This document shows, one piece after another, positions 1 to 7,612 of a stretch of 64,000 nt of DNA. The notes beneath the pieces were generated by a model. The model ran no database searches and had not been told where the DNA came from. It saw only the letters and a list, made by a program, of their open reading frames with translations. Numbering within the stretch: the first letter of the stretch is position 1; each line of letters starts with the position of its first letter. The DNA comes from BRHc4a sp049323915 (GTDB lineage: Bacteria; Bacillota; Desulfotomaculia; Desulfotomaculales; Desulfocucumaceae), in contig JBMOPC010000131.1 of NCBI GenBank assembly GCA_049323915.1, positions 62,001 to 126,000 of the forward strand, given 5' to 3'. Both the position numbers and the translations under genes were made by a program.

Positions 1-587
1 TCGGCGACGGTCCGGGCAAGGTCGGGGGTGTAGGTGGGGTTGCCCCACTGGTCGTCTGCCACCCTGATGACTGCTTGTTGCCTGGCAAGGTTTAGGATTG
101 TATCCACGAAGTTCTTTTTTCCTCCGGGGCCGAAAAGCCAACTGGTCCTGACTATGTAGTATCTGCAGCCGGATTCCCGGATGCCCTGTTCGCCCATGAG
201 TTTGCTTTCCCCGTATACATTGATGGGGTCCGGCGGGTCGCATACCATGTATGGTCGCTGTGACTTGCCGTTGAATACATAGTCGGTGCTTATGTGCACC
301 AGCACTGCGTTGTTCCGGTGGCAGGCCGCGGCAAGCAGGCGGGGGCCCATGCCGTTGACGGCGCAGGCCTCCTCTTTTTCGGTTTCGGCCCGGTCCACGT
401 CGGTGTACGCGGCGCAGTTCACAACCAGGTGGGGCTTGATGTCCAGGTGGGATCTTTTAATTGAGTTGTAGTTGGTAATATCTAAATCATTTCTGGTCAG
501 GGGGTATACTTCATGGCCCCGGTTTTTGTATTCTTTTGCCGCCTGCCGCCCCAGCATGCCGGCGCCTCCGGATATCAGCACTCTCAT
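1..587 (-). CDS. rfbD: dTDP-4-dehydrorhamnose reductase, 3' end outside window
   Basis: Predicted RmlD/RfbD, the last step of dTDP-L-rhamnose synthesis in the cytosol. The first 195 codons are present and the gene runs off base 1. The nucleotide-binding loop GGAGMLG is at residues 7-13, followed by NCAAYTDVDRAE (57-68), ISTDYVFNG (99-107) and the catalytic YGESK (Tyr125/Lys129), in the order expected for this branch of extended short-chain dehydrogenases. The ATG overlaps the TGA of the upstream rfbC-like gene (ATGA at 584-587), so the two are probably translationally coupled. Rhamnose would feed the envelope polysaccharide made by genes further along. The truncation is only the window edge. 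Confidence 0.95.
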   Translation of the reverse strand, partial: MRVLISGGAGMLGRQAAKEYKNRGHEVYPLTRNDLDITNYNSIKRSHLDIKPHLVVNCAAYTDVDRAETEKEEACAVNGMGPRLLAAACHRNNAVLVHISTDYVFNGKSQRPYMVCDPPDPINVYGESKLMGEQGIRESGCRYYIVRTSWLFGPGGKKNFVDTILNLARQQAVIRVADDQWGNPTYTPDLARTVA

Positions 588-1045
588 TTGTGCACCGCCT
601 CCCAGTCGTAAGGAACGGACGGGTCGTTCCAGGGGAGCCGGAACTCGTCGGGTTCTTTATAATGGTAGAGTTCAGTGGGAAAATTTATTAGAAGGGCGGT
701 CCGCCCGCCCTCGGCGGCGAAGCCGTGGTAAACAAGGGGAGGGATTCTTACCAGCACGGGGTTCAGACAGCCCATGTGGAAAACGTTTATTTTTCCGCCG
801 GTGGGGCTGCCCTCCCTGGCGTCGTACAGTGCCAGCCTCACCATTCCTTCTACGCAGGAGAAATGGTCCCACTGTTTTTCGTGGTAGTGCCAGGCCTTGT
901 AAACCCCGGGGTAGCAGGCGGTGACGTATGACTGGGCGAAATTAATAAATTCCGGCCAGTCCGCACGCATTATTTCCATGAGAAAGCCCCGTTCGTCCGG
1001 TATAATCCTTAATTGCTTGACCAGCACATCTTTTATCAGTTCCAC
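584..1045 (-). CDS. rfbC: dTDP-4-dehydrorhamnose 3,5-epimerase-like cupin protein
   Basis: A 153-residue RmlC-like cupin. The N-terminal DERG (17-20) and the WHYHEKQWDHF segment (His53, His55) match the active-site strand region of dTDP-sugar 3,5-epimerases. At 153 residues it is shorter than typical RmlC (about 180), and the usual RGLHYQ core is replaced by KAWHYH, so it could be a related dTDP-sugar isomerase or a single-position epimerase. Its direct coupling to rfbD supports a role in dTDP-rhamnose or a similar deoxysugar. The symbol is by family and context; exact specificity is inferred. Confidence 0.85.
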   Translation of the reverse strand: MELIKDVLVKQLRIIPDERGFLMEIMRADWPEFINFAQSYVTACYPGVYKAWHYHEKQWDHFSCVEGMVRLALYDAREGSPTGGKINVFHMGCLNPVLVRIPPLVYHGFAAEGGRTALLINFPTELYHYKEPDEFRLPWNDPSVPYDWEAVHK

Positions 1046-1161
1046 ATTATACCCTCCCTTACTATTAAAATATTGAATGGACTGGTGGTTTGTTACCTGG
1101 AAAGGGCAGCGGCCAATGGTAATTGTTGCCTGAAACCCCGTTTTTGATGTCTATCTTCTCC

Positions 1162-1191
1162 TTGTTGGATATGGGAGGGGTGGATTATAAT
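1162..1191 (+). promoter_or_regulatory. candidate sigma-A promoter of the coiled-coil gene
   Basis: TTGTTG at 1162-1167 and TATAAT at 1186-1191 with an 18-bp spacer, ending 31 bases before the ATG at 1223. The -10 is a perfect consensus match. Confidence 0.55.
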
Positions 1192-1222
1192 AGTATAGAT
1201 AAAGTAGCGGGGAGTGATCCTA

Positions 1223-1627
1223 ATGGATGAGAGACGTTTGGAGAGCATTGAAAATTTATTGACTGACTTGATAAGGATTGTTGGGAATACCAATGCTATA
1301 GTAGAGGAATTGCGCGATAAGGTGGACGGCATTGATAAAAGGATGGACAGATTGGAGAGCAGGATGGACAGCCTTGAGGCCAGGATGGACAGCCTTGAGG
1401 CCAGGATGGACAGCCTTGAGGCCAGGATGGACAGCCTTGAGGTTAGAATGGACAGCCTTGAAAGAAAGGTGGACGTTATACAAAAGGACATGGACATTAT
1501 GAAGTCCGCCATGATAACCAGGGAAGACATTCGCTACATCGACGAGAGGCTGGATTTTCAAGGGGAGAAGCTGTCCCGCCAGGAGGAGGACATATACCGG
1601 CTGAAGCGCTATGTGGGAATTAGATAG
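1223..1627 (+). CDS. small coiled-coil protein with heptad tandem repeats
   Basis: A 134-residue protein of unknown function, predicted to be almost entirely coiled coil. From about residue 39 the sequence runs through seven-residue units of the type RMDSLEA, which place Met and Leu at regularly spaced core positions. The C-terminal third (ITREDIRYIDERLDFQGEK) is non-repetitive but still helical and charged. The start is set at ATG 1223 rather than the in-frame GTG at 1214 because GGGGAG (1209-1214) lies 8 bases upstream of the ATG. It has no signal peptide or membrane segment. It stands alone between the rhamnose genes and repeat DNA. It may be a cytosolic scaffold or spacer protein; no function can be assigned. 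Confidence 0.75.
   Translation: MDERRLESIENLLTDLIRIVGNTNAIVEELRDKVDGIDKRMDRLESRMDSLEARMDSLEARMDSLEARMDSLEVRMDSLERKVDVIQKDMDIMKSAMITREDIRYIDERLDFQGEKLSRQEEDIYRLKRYVGIR
1340..1465 (+). repeat. 21-bp in-frame tandem repeat (six units)
   Basis: Six adjacent 21-bp units inside the coiled-coil gene. Units 2-4 (1361-1423) are identical, unit 5 differs only at its last two bases, and the outer two are more diverged. Each unit encodes one heptad (RMDSLEA). The near identity at DNA level suggests recent slippage, so copy number may vary between strains. Confidence 0.9.
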
Positions 1628-1648
1628 CTTATTCTGCATTTTTTCCGC

Positions 1649-1831
1649 CGGAATACAGACTCCCATGCCGCAAAGCGCGGCACCACTGGGCAATGAAAAT
1701 CTGGGGCCACATATAAGCCAGGATATGCTTCCATGTCGGGTGCGGTTTTCAGTCCGGGCTCACAGTCCTCCGGTTGAACCGGCTCTATGCCCGTCGCATA
1801 CGGCCTGAAAGGTCCTCCCCCCTACGTACAC
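1649..1831 (-). repeat. dispersed intergenic repeat, long module, copy A
   Basis: On the minus strand this reads GTACGTAGG, then GGAGGACC, TTTCAGG, GGACTGAAAACCGCA, CGACATGGAA and GGCCCCAGATTTTCATTGCC. The same blocks occur in the same order in copy B at 28245-28385 on the plus strand. Copy A carries about 30 extra bases at 1774-1803 that copy B lacks. No reading frame is conserved between the copies. It is followed at 1853-1905 by a heptad-type repeat. The function is unknown; it could be a structured RNA or a non-autonomous mobile element. Confidence 0.75.
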
Positions 1832-1852
1832 TTCAGCAAGGAATCCGACATC

Positions 1853-1905
1853 CTTATTCTGGATTCTGAGTTCTGAGTCCTGAGTTCTATTTTTCAGAGT
1901 AGAAG
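1853..1905 (-). repeat. heptad-period intergenic repeat with TACYCTGAAAATAGAACTC end
   Basis: On the minus strand it reads TACTCTGAAAAATAGAACTC, then CAGGACT, CAGAACT, CAGAATC and CAGAATAAGG. The same arrangement, including the following AAGGATGTCGGATT and TTGCTGAAGTGTAC (complement of 1827-1856), is found at 52421-52498 before uvrC, and its left half again at 54429-54465. With the adjacent long module it fills the 307-base gap 1628-1934, in which no gene is seen. Confidence 0.8.
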
Positions 1906-1934
1906 AGAGAATAATTGCGGAGAGTATGAAATCA

Positions 1935-3524
1935 TCAGTTAGCTTCTGATAGCATTGCCTGGGCGTAGAGGTCCGGAGTCAGGTATATAAAGCCTTTGCC
2001 TTTTATAACCTTGTAAAGCTTAAAACCATGGAGCTCGGGAGGGCGGTGATACCAGAGCTGTTTCCAGCTACGGTCGGCCTCGGGCATATGCCAGAGAATC
2101 CTGTCCGAGATGAAAATGGCGCCGATATCGGCCCTTTTTTTGATTTCAGGGATCATTTCCACGCTGTATGGTATCTTGCACGCGTAACGTTCTCCGTACC
2201 AGCTTATGACATGGCCCATGTCGGTGAGAATTACTTTGTCGGCAGGGACCTTTTTAAAAAGCTCCCTGGCTGTTTTAAGGTATGCGTCACGGTCAGGCAC
2301 CTCTCTGGCCGGGGGGCCGGGGCTTACAAAGTTGTAAAAGGACAAAAATATTATAAGTATAGTCGCTAGAAGCCCGGGGATGTACCTAAGCCGCAGCTTT
2401 TTTGCGGTTGCGCCCACCAGCATTTGCAGCGCTCCCAGGGCGAAGATTGTGTAAAATGGGGTAAACACCAGGAACAGCCTGGGTATGAAGTGAATAACCA
2501 GCAGAGCCGACAGCTGCGTTATATAGCAGGCCAAAATCAGGGGCCTGATGCCGGCTGTATTTTTATTTAAAGGAAGTATGACCGAAACCAGGAAAAGGAC
2601 GAAAAGGGCAGCGGACACTCCGTTTAGGGAAGGATTTAAAAAAATGGAGGTGTAGTGCTCCCAGCCGGCCGAAATCTTTTCCAGCAGGGCATCAGGGTGA
2701 CTTTTAAAAAGCTCAATCACATCTATTTTTATTGCATAGAGGTAAAGGCTGTAGTCAGGGTAAATCCGGGTGAACATTACCGGTTCGTATTTTTGCAGGG
2801 AAAAAAGGGGATTGCCGAATAATACGGTATTTCGGGCCAGCCAGGGCAGGGCCACCAGGGTGAAGGCGGCCAGAAACCTGGCCGGGGGAAGCAAGCCCTG
2901 TCTCCTGTAATGCCACCTGAATAACAGAAAGAAAGGCAGGAATACCAGTGCGTTGTACCTGGCCAGGTAGAATAGCCCCAGTACAGCCCCGGAAAGCCAG
3001 TCGCCGGGGCTGTTTTTCAAGCTTTTGGTGGAAGTTGCCAGCATCGCCAGGGACATCAGGAAAACCGCCATGGTTTCGGTCATGCCGGAAATGGAATAGC
3101 GGAGCAGCTCGGGGGTAAGGGAATATACCAGCACCGATCCCGCTGCAACAAGGCTTCCGAACCATTGCCTGGCAAGAAGGAAAACAACGGGGCTGGCGGC
3201 GATAAAGAAAAAACCCGCCCCTACGGCCGATGCCTCGTCGCTGAATCCCATGGCTTTTTGAAATACGGCCAGGGCCAGGGGCCAGAGGGGCGCCCTCCAC
3301 ATGTCCGGCTGGGGCACACCGTAGTGAGCCAGGCTGAGGGGGGTGATGTACTGGGAAATAAAGCCCTGGCCCAGGGCCACGTTCCTGGCTATGCCGGCGT
3401 AGTCCATGGCATCGTTCAGTATCAGCCCGGTGAAATAGTTTTCATAGTACAGGTGCCACGCTGCGGCGGTGAAAAGGGTGGACAGTACAATGCCCGCCGA
3501 TATGACAACGTGTTCTCTTCTCAA
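1935..3524 (-). CDS. GT-C membrane glycosyltransferase (PMT/ArnT-like, GT39/GT83 type)
   Basis: A polytopic membrane protein of about 529 residues with a short N-terminal cytoplasmic stretch and some ten hydrophobic segments. The first external loop has NDAMDYAGIARN (residues about 37-48), the acidic motif seen in GT-C enzymes that use polyprenyl-phosphate sugars. The C-terminal 130 residues form a soluble domain (AYLKTARELFKKVPADKVIL). The family moves a sugar from an undecaprenyl/decaprenyl-phosphate donor to an acceptor on the outer face of the membrane. The start is taken as TTG 3524, 7 bases after AAGGGG; an in-frame ATG at 3548 has no ribosome site. It follows the SMR-like flippase gene on the same strand, which fits a lipid-linked sugar pathway. 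Donor and acceptor are unknown. Confidence 0.85.
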   Translation of the reverse strand: MRREHVVISAGIVLSTLFTAAAWHLYYENYFTGLILNDAMDYAGIARNVALGQGFISQYITPLSLAHYGVPQPDMWRAPLWPLALAVFQKAMGFSDEASAVGAGFFFIAASPVVFLLARQWFGSLVAAGSVLVYSLTPELLRYSISGMTETMAVFLMSLAMLATSTKSLKNSPGDWLSGAVLGLFYLARYNALVFLPFFLLFRWHYRRQGLLPPARFLAAFTLVALPWLARNTVLFGNPLFSLQKYEPVMFTRIYPDYSLYLYAIKIDVIELFKSHPDALLEKISAGWEHYTSIFLNPSLNGVSAALFVLFLVSVILPLNKNTAGIRPLILACYITQLSALLVIHFIPRLFLVFTPFYTIFALGALQMLVGATAKKLRLRYIPGLLATILIIFLSFYNFVSPGPPAREVPDRDAYLKTARELFKKVPADKVILTDMGHVISWYGERYACKIPYSVEMIPEIKKRADIGAIFISDRILWHMPEADRSWKQLWYHRPPELHGFKLYKVIKGKGFIYLTPDLYAQAMLSEAN

Positions 3525-3572
3525 GTCGATACCCCTTATTATAATCATGGAGGAAATATCAATAAAAAAATC

Positions 3573-3581
3573 TGGTATAAT
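3573..3581 (+). promoter_or_regulatory. extended -10 promoter element
   Basis: TGGTATAAT, a perfect TGnTATAAT extended -10, lies 30 bases upstream of the HicB-like remnant. No good -35 is seen. The same nine bases occur before uvrB and whiA. Confidence 0.45.
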
Positions 3582-3610
3582 ATTAAAAAGAGTTCATTGA
3601 GGGAGTGGAT

Positions 3611-3910
3611 ATGTTGACAATTAAAGTTAATGTAATAGTTCAGCAAGAAGAGGCCTGGTTTATTGCAAAGTGTGTAGAAAACAGTGTTGTTTCTGCAAAC
3701 ATTTCTAACCACTTTGGAGGTCGCAATATAATGGGATCCAAGTATCCTGTGCTTCCTCCTGAAAAAGTCATTAAAGTACCGACTAAGAATGGGTTTGTAT
3801 AGGTTTCACAAAGGGGAAGTCATGTTAAGGCCAAAGGTACACTCCGCGGTATTCTTGAACAGGCCGGTATTACCTTAGATGAATTTATGGGAGATCTTAA
3901 TAAAATTTGA
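3611..3910 (+). pseudogene. degenerate hicBA toxin-antitoxin remnant, fused in frame
   Basis: One frame joins the first 30 or so residues of a HicB-like (UPF0150) antitoxin, IKVNVIVQQEEAWFIAKC, directly to the start of a HicA-like toxin beginning MGSKYPVLPPEKVIKV at 3731. The HicA frame is stopped by TAG at 3800-3802 and then continues in the same frame with VSQRGSHV and KGTLRGILEQAGITLDEFM up to TGA 3908-3910. That reproduces the family order GFV-RQRGSH-...-GTLRGIL, but the strand between GSH and KGTLRG (about 15 residues) is missing. So both partners are damaged: HicB has lost its C-terminal DNA-binding half, and HicA has a stop plus an internal deletion. It sits inside the minus-strand lipid-linked sugar cassette, on the opposite strand. 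Confidence 0.8.
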
Positions 3911-3925
3911 TTTTCCAAGTAGCCT

Positions 3926-4288
3926 CTACCTGGCTAACATCCATACTCCTGCCAGTATCAGCGCGGAGCCGAATAAATGCATGGCTGTGATACTCTCTCT
4001 GAAGTAAAGCCCTGACACCAGAAACACTAAAAGAAAGCCGGCCCCGGTCATGATGGGGTAGGCCACGCTGAGGTTGATTTTGCTCAACACAATGCTGTAG
4101 GCTGCCAGGGCCAGGCCGAAAAGGGCCACTCCTGCTATAAGGCAGGGGTTTTTTACCGCCTGGGCGAAGGCGGTTAAAAGATTTCCCTGTTCCAGCAAAA
4201 TGGGGCTTTCCCTCATAGCGGCCTTTATCATTATATTGGCTCCGGCGTTGAAGACGATGGCGGTTATAAGTATAAGGTAGATGCTCAT
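3926..4288 (-). CDS. SMR/EamA-like four-helix membrane protein, probable lipid-linked sugar flippase subunit
   Basis: A 120-residue protein with four transmembrane helices, the size and layout of small multidrug resistance (EmrE) and ArnE/ArnF proteins. The N-terminus has IVFNAGANIMIKAAM, and helix 3 contains NLSVAYPIMTGAGFLLV, typical of the superfamily (YPxxTGxG). ArnE/ArnF-type members flip undecaprenyl-phosphate sugars. The gene lies between a UbiA-type enzyme and a GT-C transferase on one strand, which favours flipping over drug export. AAGGGGA lies 6 bases before the ATG. Substrate is inferred from context only. Confidence 0.8.
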   Translation of the reverse strand: MSIYLILITAIVFNAGANIMIKAAMRESPILLEQGNLLTAFAQAVKNPCLIAGVALFGLALAAYSIVLSKINLSVAYPIMTGAGFLLVFLVSGLYFRESITAMHLFGSALILAGVWMLAR

Positions 4289-4304
4289 AGGCAGTCCCCT
4301 TTGG

Positions 4305-4342
4305 TCGGAATACAGGAGACAGTAGACAGGAGTAACAGATTG
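4305..4342. repeat. heptad-period intergenic repeat
   Basis: GGTCGGAATACAGGAG followed by ACAGTAG and ACAGGAG units. The first 16 bases are identical to those at 29562-29577. It lies in the 119-base gap between the DUF362 and SMR genes. Confidence 0.8.
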
Positions 4343-4407
4343 TATGATAACAAACCCGGAACAATACGTTGGCTATATCAGGCATGTCACCTGACTCCTG
4401 ATGCAGT

Positions 4408-5481
4408 TCAGTATGAGTCGAAAAGCCGGCCCCACCCGGTCTGGCTGAAGGATTTTATCCTGCTGTGCCCCACCGTCGGATACCAGAAAAAGTCGTGGTA
4501 GACATTGGAGGCAAAGGGCGCCCATACCATGAGCGGGCTGTGCAGCAGTACTTTTTCAAAGGGCTTTAAAAACCCCTTTCTTATCATCTGGTCCCCCCAT
4601 ATGACAAAACTGCGGCTGGCCCTGAACCCGAAGTTGACACCGCTGATATCCTCCCCTGCTATCTCTATGTTTTCCATGCTGGCATTGCCCAGCCCGGCCT
4701 CGTCGCACATGCGCAGGTAGGGTATCGACATGGGGTCCATTCCCATCATTTTTGCCGCCACCGCGTCAATTGCCACCGAATCCCCTGAGGCCAGTATGTA
4801 ATCCTTTACATGAGGTATCATTGTGCGCGGGCCGGCGCCATCTCCGGCCACCGTCCCGTCCATAACGGCGAATATGCCGGAGTGTATTTCCTTTTGCAGT
4901 ATCATCAGGTCCACCAGGGTTTCGTGCATGTACTTGTGGCAGTAGTGGCGCACCTCTTTTAACAGGCCGCCGAAGGAATTCTTTATGGCGCCGGTGGTGA
5001 TGCTGTGTCCGTGTGTCTTTACCGTCGGCAGGTGCAAAACATTTCTGCCCGGGAACATTTTGGGGATCTTTATGCCCTCGGGGAATATTCTGTCCAGCAC
5101 CATCAGTTTGGCCTTTGGCCTGAACTCCACCCACTCCACCTCCGGCAGCGGCGTGAACCCAAGGCCGTACTTTTTAAGCACCGGCGTCCACTTGTTGTTG
5201 AAGGCACCCCTGATGGGGTCGGTGACTACTGTTTTATTTTCCACCGGCAGAAGGGACTCTTTGCTGTACCCGTCCTCCAGCAGGGTCTTTACGGCGCCCT
5301 CGAACTGCCAGGGCTGGGATGAGCAGGCCGGAAAGTATTTTGTCCAGGAAAGATTGAGCTTGATGACCGTATCCCGGTCTTTTGGCAGGAAATTGGTGCA
5401 GCCCGCCAGGTGCATAAGTTTTTTATAGTCGTCCAGTACAGATTGGGGCGATGTTTTCAGCACCGCAACCGTTGATTTCAT
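4408..5481 (-). CDS. DUF362 domain protein
   Basis: A 357-residue soluble protein of the DUF362 family, recognised from VIKLNLSW near the start, LHLPTVKTHGHSITTGAIKN in the middle, then GIFAVMDGTVAGDGAGPRT and DSVAIDAVAAKMMGMDP. Many DUF362 proteins carry ferredoxin-type cysteine clusters; this one has only scattered cysteines and no CxxCxxC, so it belongs to the cluster-free group. The biochemical role of the family is not established. AAGGAGG lies 6 bases before the ATG. It is 54 bases downstream of the UbiA-type gene and likely co-transcribed, which suggests a role in the lipid-linked sugar pathway; that is only guilt by association. Confidence 0.85.
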   Translation of the reverse strand: MKSTVAVLKTSPQSVLDDYKKLMHLAGCTNFLPKDRDTVIKLNLSWTKYFPACSSQPWQFEGAVKTLLEDGYSKESLLPVENKTVVTDPIRGAFNNKWTPVLKKYGLGFTPLPEVEWVEFRPKAKLMVLDRIFPEGIKIPKMFPGRNVLHLPTVKTHGHSITTGAIKNSFGGLLKEVRHYCHKYMHETLVDLMILQKEIHSGIFAVMDGTVAGDGAGPRTMIPHVKDYILASGDSVAIDAVAAKMMGMDPMSIPYLRMCDEAGLGNASMENIEIAGEDISGVNFGFRASRSFVIWGDQMIRKGFLKPFEKVLLHSPLMVWAPFASNVYHDFFWYPTVGHSRIKSFSQTGWGRLFDSY

Positions 5482-5535
5482 TATTGTCCTCCTTGAAATG
5501 GCTAGCTACTAGCGGTTATCTTGTAGCAGCTAGTA

Positions 5536-6384
5536 TCAGTATAAGGTGATCATCGAAGCGGTTACCCACAGCAATACCGCGATTTGCAGCGGGCGGTCCT
5601 TGGTTACGATTTCTTCCGGGCTGCCGCCCGAGTTTTCGCTGTACACCAGATACATGTACCGGAAAAGTCCAAACAGTACGAATGGTACGGTAATCACCGA
5701 AACAAGGCTTTGCCCCGTCTTGAATGTATACAGGAAATAAGATACTATTGTTGAGGTGGTCACTACTGAAATCATCTGGTCTATCAGCGGCAGCGTGTAC
5801 GTCTCCAGGGAAACCCTGTGGCGGGTGGCACTGTCCCCCAGCACAATTTTTTCGTTTCTTCTTTTGCCAAGGGCCATGAAAAGGGCCAGGAAGAAAGTGC
5901 ATACCACAGCCCAGGGGGACAGGTAGACATTGATGACCTCGGTTCCGGCCACCACCCGCAGAACGAATCCTGCCGCGATGGTGAACACATCAAGTATTAT
6001 AATGTGCTTGAGATATAATGAATAAATTATCATCATAACGAGATAAACTGACGAAATCACCCCCAGGGCCGTTGAAAGGGCAAAGGCCAGGGCCAGGGAA
6101 ACCGCTGACAACATTGCCGCCGCCACTGCGGCGCCATTAACCGGTATCAGCCCCGCTGGCAGGGGGCGGTGCTTTTTGCGGGGGTGTTTTCTGTCTTTTT
6201 CAATGTCCATGATGTCATTGATCAGGTATACGCTGCCGCTTAAAAGGCAGAACACAATAAAGGCGCCGGTAACCTTTAACAGCATTCCGGTATTGAGCAG
6301 ATTTCCTGAAAAAATTATGCCGACAAAAATAAACAGGTTCTTTATAAATTGCTTGGGCCTCATTGAGGCCAGGTAGTATCGCAC
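5536..6384 (-). CDS. UbiA-family prenyltransferase, decaprenyl-phosphate phosphoribosyltransferase-like
   Basis: A 282-residue integral membrane prenyltransferase. The first Asp-rich motif is NDIMDIEKDRKHPRKKHRPL (Asn56, Asp57, Asp60, Asp64), preceded by RPKQFIKN (9-16) and followed by the second motif LDVFTIAAGFVLRVVAG. The KHPRKKHRPLPAG continuation and the RPKQ...KN start are those of DPPR synthase (5-phospho-alpha-ribosyl-1-diphosphate:decaprenyl-phosphate phosphoribosyltransferase, Rv3806c type) rather than of quinone or heme UbiA enzymes. It would make polyprenyl-phosphoryl-phosphoribose at the inner face of the membrane. It is the first gene of the minus-strand set 6384-1935. No DprE1/DprE2 epimerase is seen nearby, so the final sugar may be ribose. 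Confidence 0.85.
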   Translation of the reverse strand: MRYYLASMRPKQFIKNLFIFVGIIFSGNLLNTGMLLKVTGAFIVFCLLSGSVYLINDIMDIEKDRKHPRKKHRPLPAGLIPVNGAAVAAAMLSAVSLALAFALSTALGVISSVYLVMMIIYSLYLKHIIILDVFTIAAGFVLRVVAGTEVINVYLSPWAVVCTFFLALFMALGKRRNEKIVLGDSATRHRVSLETYTLPLIDQMISVVTTSTIVSYFLYTFKTGQSLVSVITVPFVLFGLFRYMYLVYSENSGGSPEEIVTKDRPLQIAVLLWVTASMITLY

Positions 6385-6759
6385 TTAAATCCTGCCTTTC
6401 CATGCAAGCTAACCATGCTATCTTTCGACGGTATTGTATAAAATCCTCTTATTTTGAGGGCTATGCCATATTATTCCTGCATTCAGGATTCTGCCGCCCG
6501 GCAGGGGCTTATATTAATATGCCTTTACTGGCCGATAAATAAATATTAGGCGGCCGGCACAGTATTTGCCAAATAAAATATTTCCTCTTACCAAAGCAGG
6601 CTGGAGCAGTGTAGGAAATTGTGATAAAATGTTTGAAGGTTTAATGTCTTTTTTAAGGAAAGGGGACACACCTGCTGAAGGCTGAGTCATCCTCTTAAGA
6701 CAGGAATGTCCCCGAAAATCTCCGGGGGCCTTGCGTTTACGGCTGAAGGGTTTGAAGAA
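6385..6759. other. divergent intergenic region with a REP-like hairpin
   Basis: No gene is seen in this 375-base gap between the divergent UbiA and WecG genes. It is AT-rich in its middle. TGATAAAAT at 6621-6629 could be an extended -10 for the wecG side. GGGGACACACCTG (6661-6673) and CAGGAATGTCCCC (6701-6713) form an imperfect stem of 11 pairs with a 27-base loop, resembling REP palindromes often left by IS200/RAYT-type transposases. No transposase is present. Confidence 0.5.
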
Positions 6760-7500
6760 GTGAAGACAGAATTACTCGGCGCTTTGATTGATCCGCTGAC
6801 CATGGGCCAGTTCGTAGAAAATATAGCCCGGTATATTGAAAGAAAAGACCCCTGCTTTATAATCACCCTTAATCCTGAACTGCTTTTCCGCGCCCAGCGT
6901 AAAAAGGCCCTGCTTAAGATGATAAACCGGGCCGATATGGTGACCGCAGACGGAGTGGGTATAACCTGGGCCTGCCGGACTGCAGGGAGTCCCCTTCCGG
7001 AACGGGTTGCCGGGGTAGATCTGATGATGCGGCTTTTGGAGTCTGCCGCGGAAAAAGGATGGCGGGTGTTTTTCCTGGGTTCCGCCCTGGGTGTGGCAGA
7101 AGCCGCCGCCCAAAGGGCGGTAAAGCTGTTTCCGGGATTGCTGGTGGCCGGAACACACCACGGGTATTTTACCGATGATGAGGACCATGAGATTGTCGGC
7201 ATGATTAAAAGCGTCTCCCCGGATTTGCTTTTTGTGGCCCTTGGCTCCCCGCGCCAGGAAAAATGGATTGAAGAGAATCTGCCCCTTCTTGGAAGTGTTG
7301 CCGCCGTCGGTGTGGGAGGGAGCCTGGATGTACTGTCCGGGAATGTTCAAAGGGTTCCGGAGTGGATCAGGCGTTTAAATCTTGAATGGCTGGGAAGGCT
7401 TTTGAAGGAACCCCGCCGCTGGAGGCGGATGCTGGTTTTACCCGGGTTCATGGTTGCGGTGATTGTGAAGTATAAATTTGGGAAAATTTTTCCCAGGTAA
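6760..7500 (+). CDS. WecG/TagA/CpsF family glycosyltransferase
   Basis: A 246-residue GT26 enzyme that adds the second sugar (often ManNAc or ManNAcA) to a polyprenyl-diphosphate-GlcNAc lipid at the membrane. Motifs in order: LLGALIDPLTMGQFVE at the N-terminus, RADMVTADGVGITWA, VALGSPRQEKWIEENL, GVGGSLDVLSGNVQRVPEW and NLEWLGRLLKEPRRWRR. The start is set at GTG 6760, 9 bases after GAAGGG, because this gives the normal family N-terminus. An upstream in-frame ATG at 6706 lies inside the hairpin region, with AGGA directly against it. It would act after the TagO/WecA-like enzyme at 16378-17448 and before the CsaB step encoded next. Confidence 0.92.
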   Translation: MKTELLGALIDPLTMGQFVENIARYIERKDPCFIITLNPELLFRAQRKKALLKMINRADMVTADGVGITWACRTAGSPLPERVAGVDLMMRLLESAAEKGWRVFFLGSALGVAEAAAQRAVKLFPGLLVAGTHHGYFTDDEDHEIVGMIKSVSPDLLFVALGSPRQEKWIEENLPLLGSVAAVGVGGSLDVLSGNVQRVPEWIRRLNLEWLGRLLKEPRRWRRMLVLPGFMVAVIVKYKFGKIFPR

Positions 7501-7612
7501 GTTTTCGGGTGCCGATGTCAGTCTTTGCCATGGAGTTTTTGGGCCGGGAACAGAAATATCAATATCCGGCGGCTGATGGCTTGCGGCTGGCGTCTGAATT
7601 GGGGGATAGGGC

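Noticed and set aside
1340..1465. Possible CRISPR array
   Set aside because: The 21-bp units are contiguous with no spacers and are in frame within a gene.
1256..1693. Minus-strand open frame with repeated KAVHPGL units
   Set aside because: It is the complement of the 21-bp repeats of the coiled-coil gene; the plus frame has the ribosome site and promoter.
1649..1831. Group II intron remnant
   Set aside because: GAAAACCGCAC and GCCGTATGCG fragments vaguely recall domain V, but the 34-base hairpin, bulge and 5' GUGCG boundary are absent.
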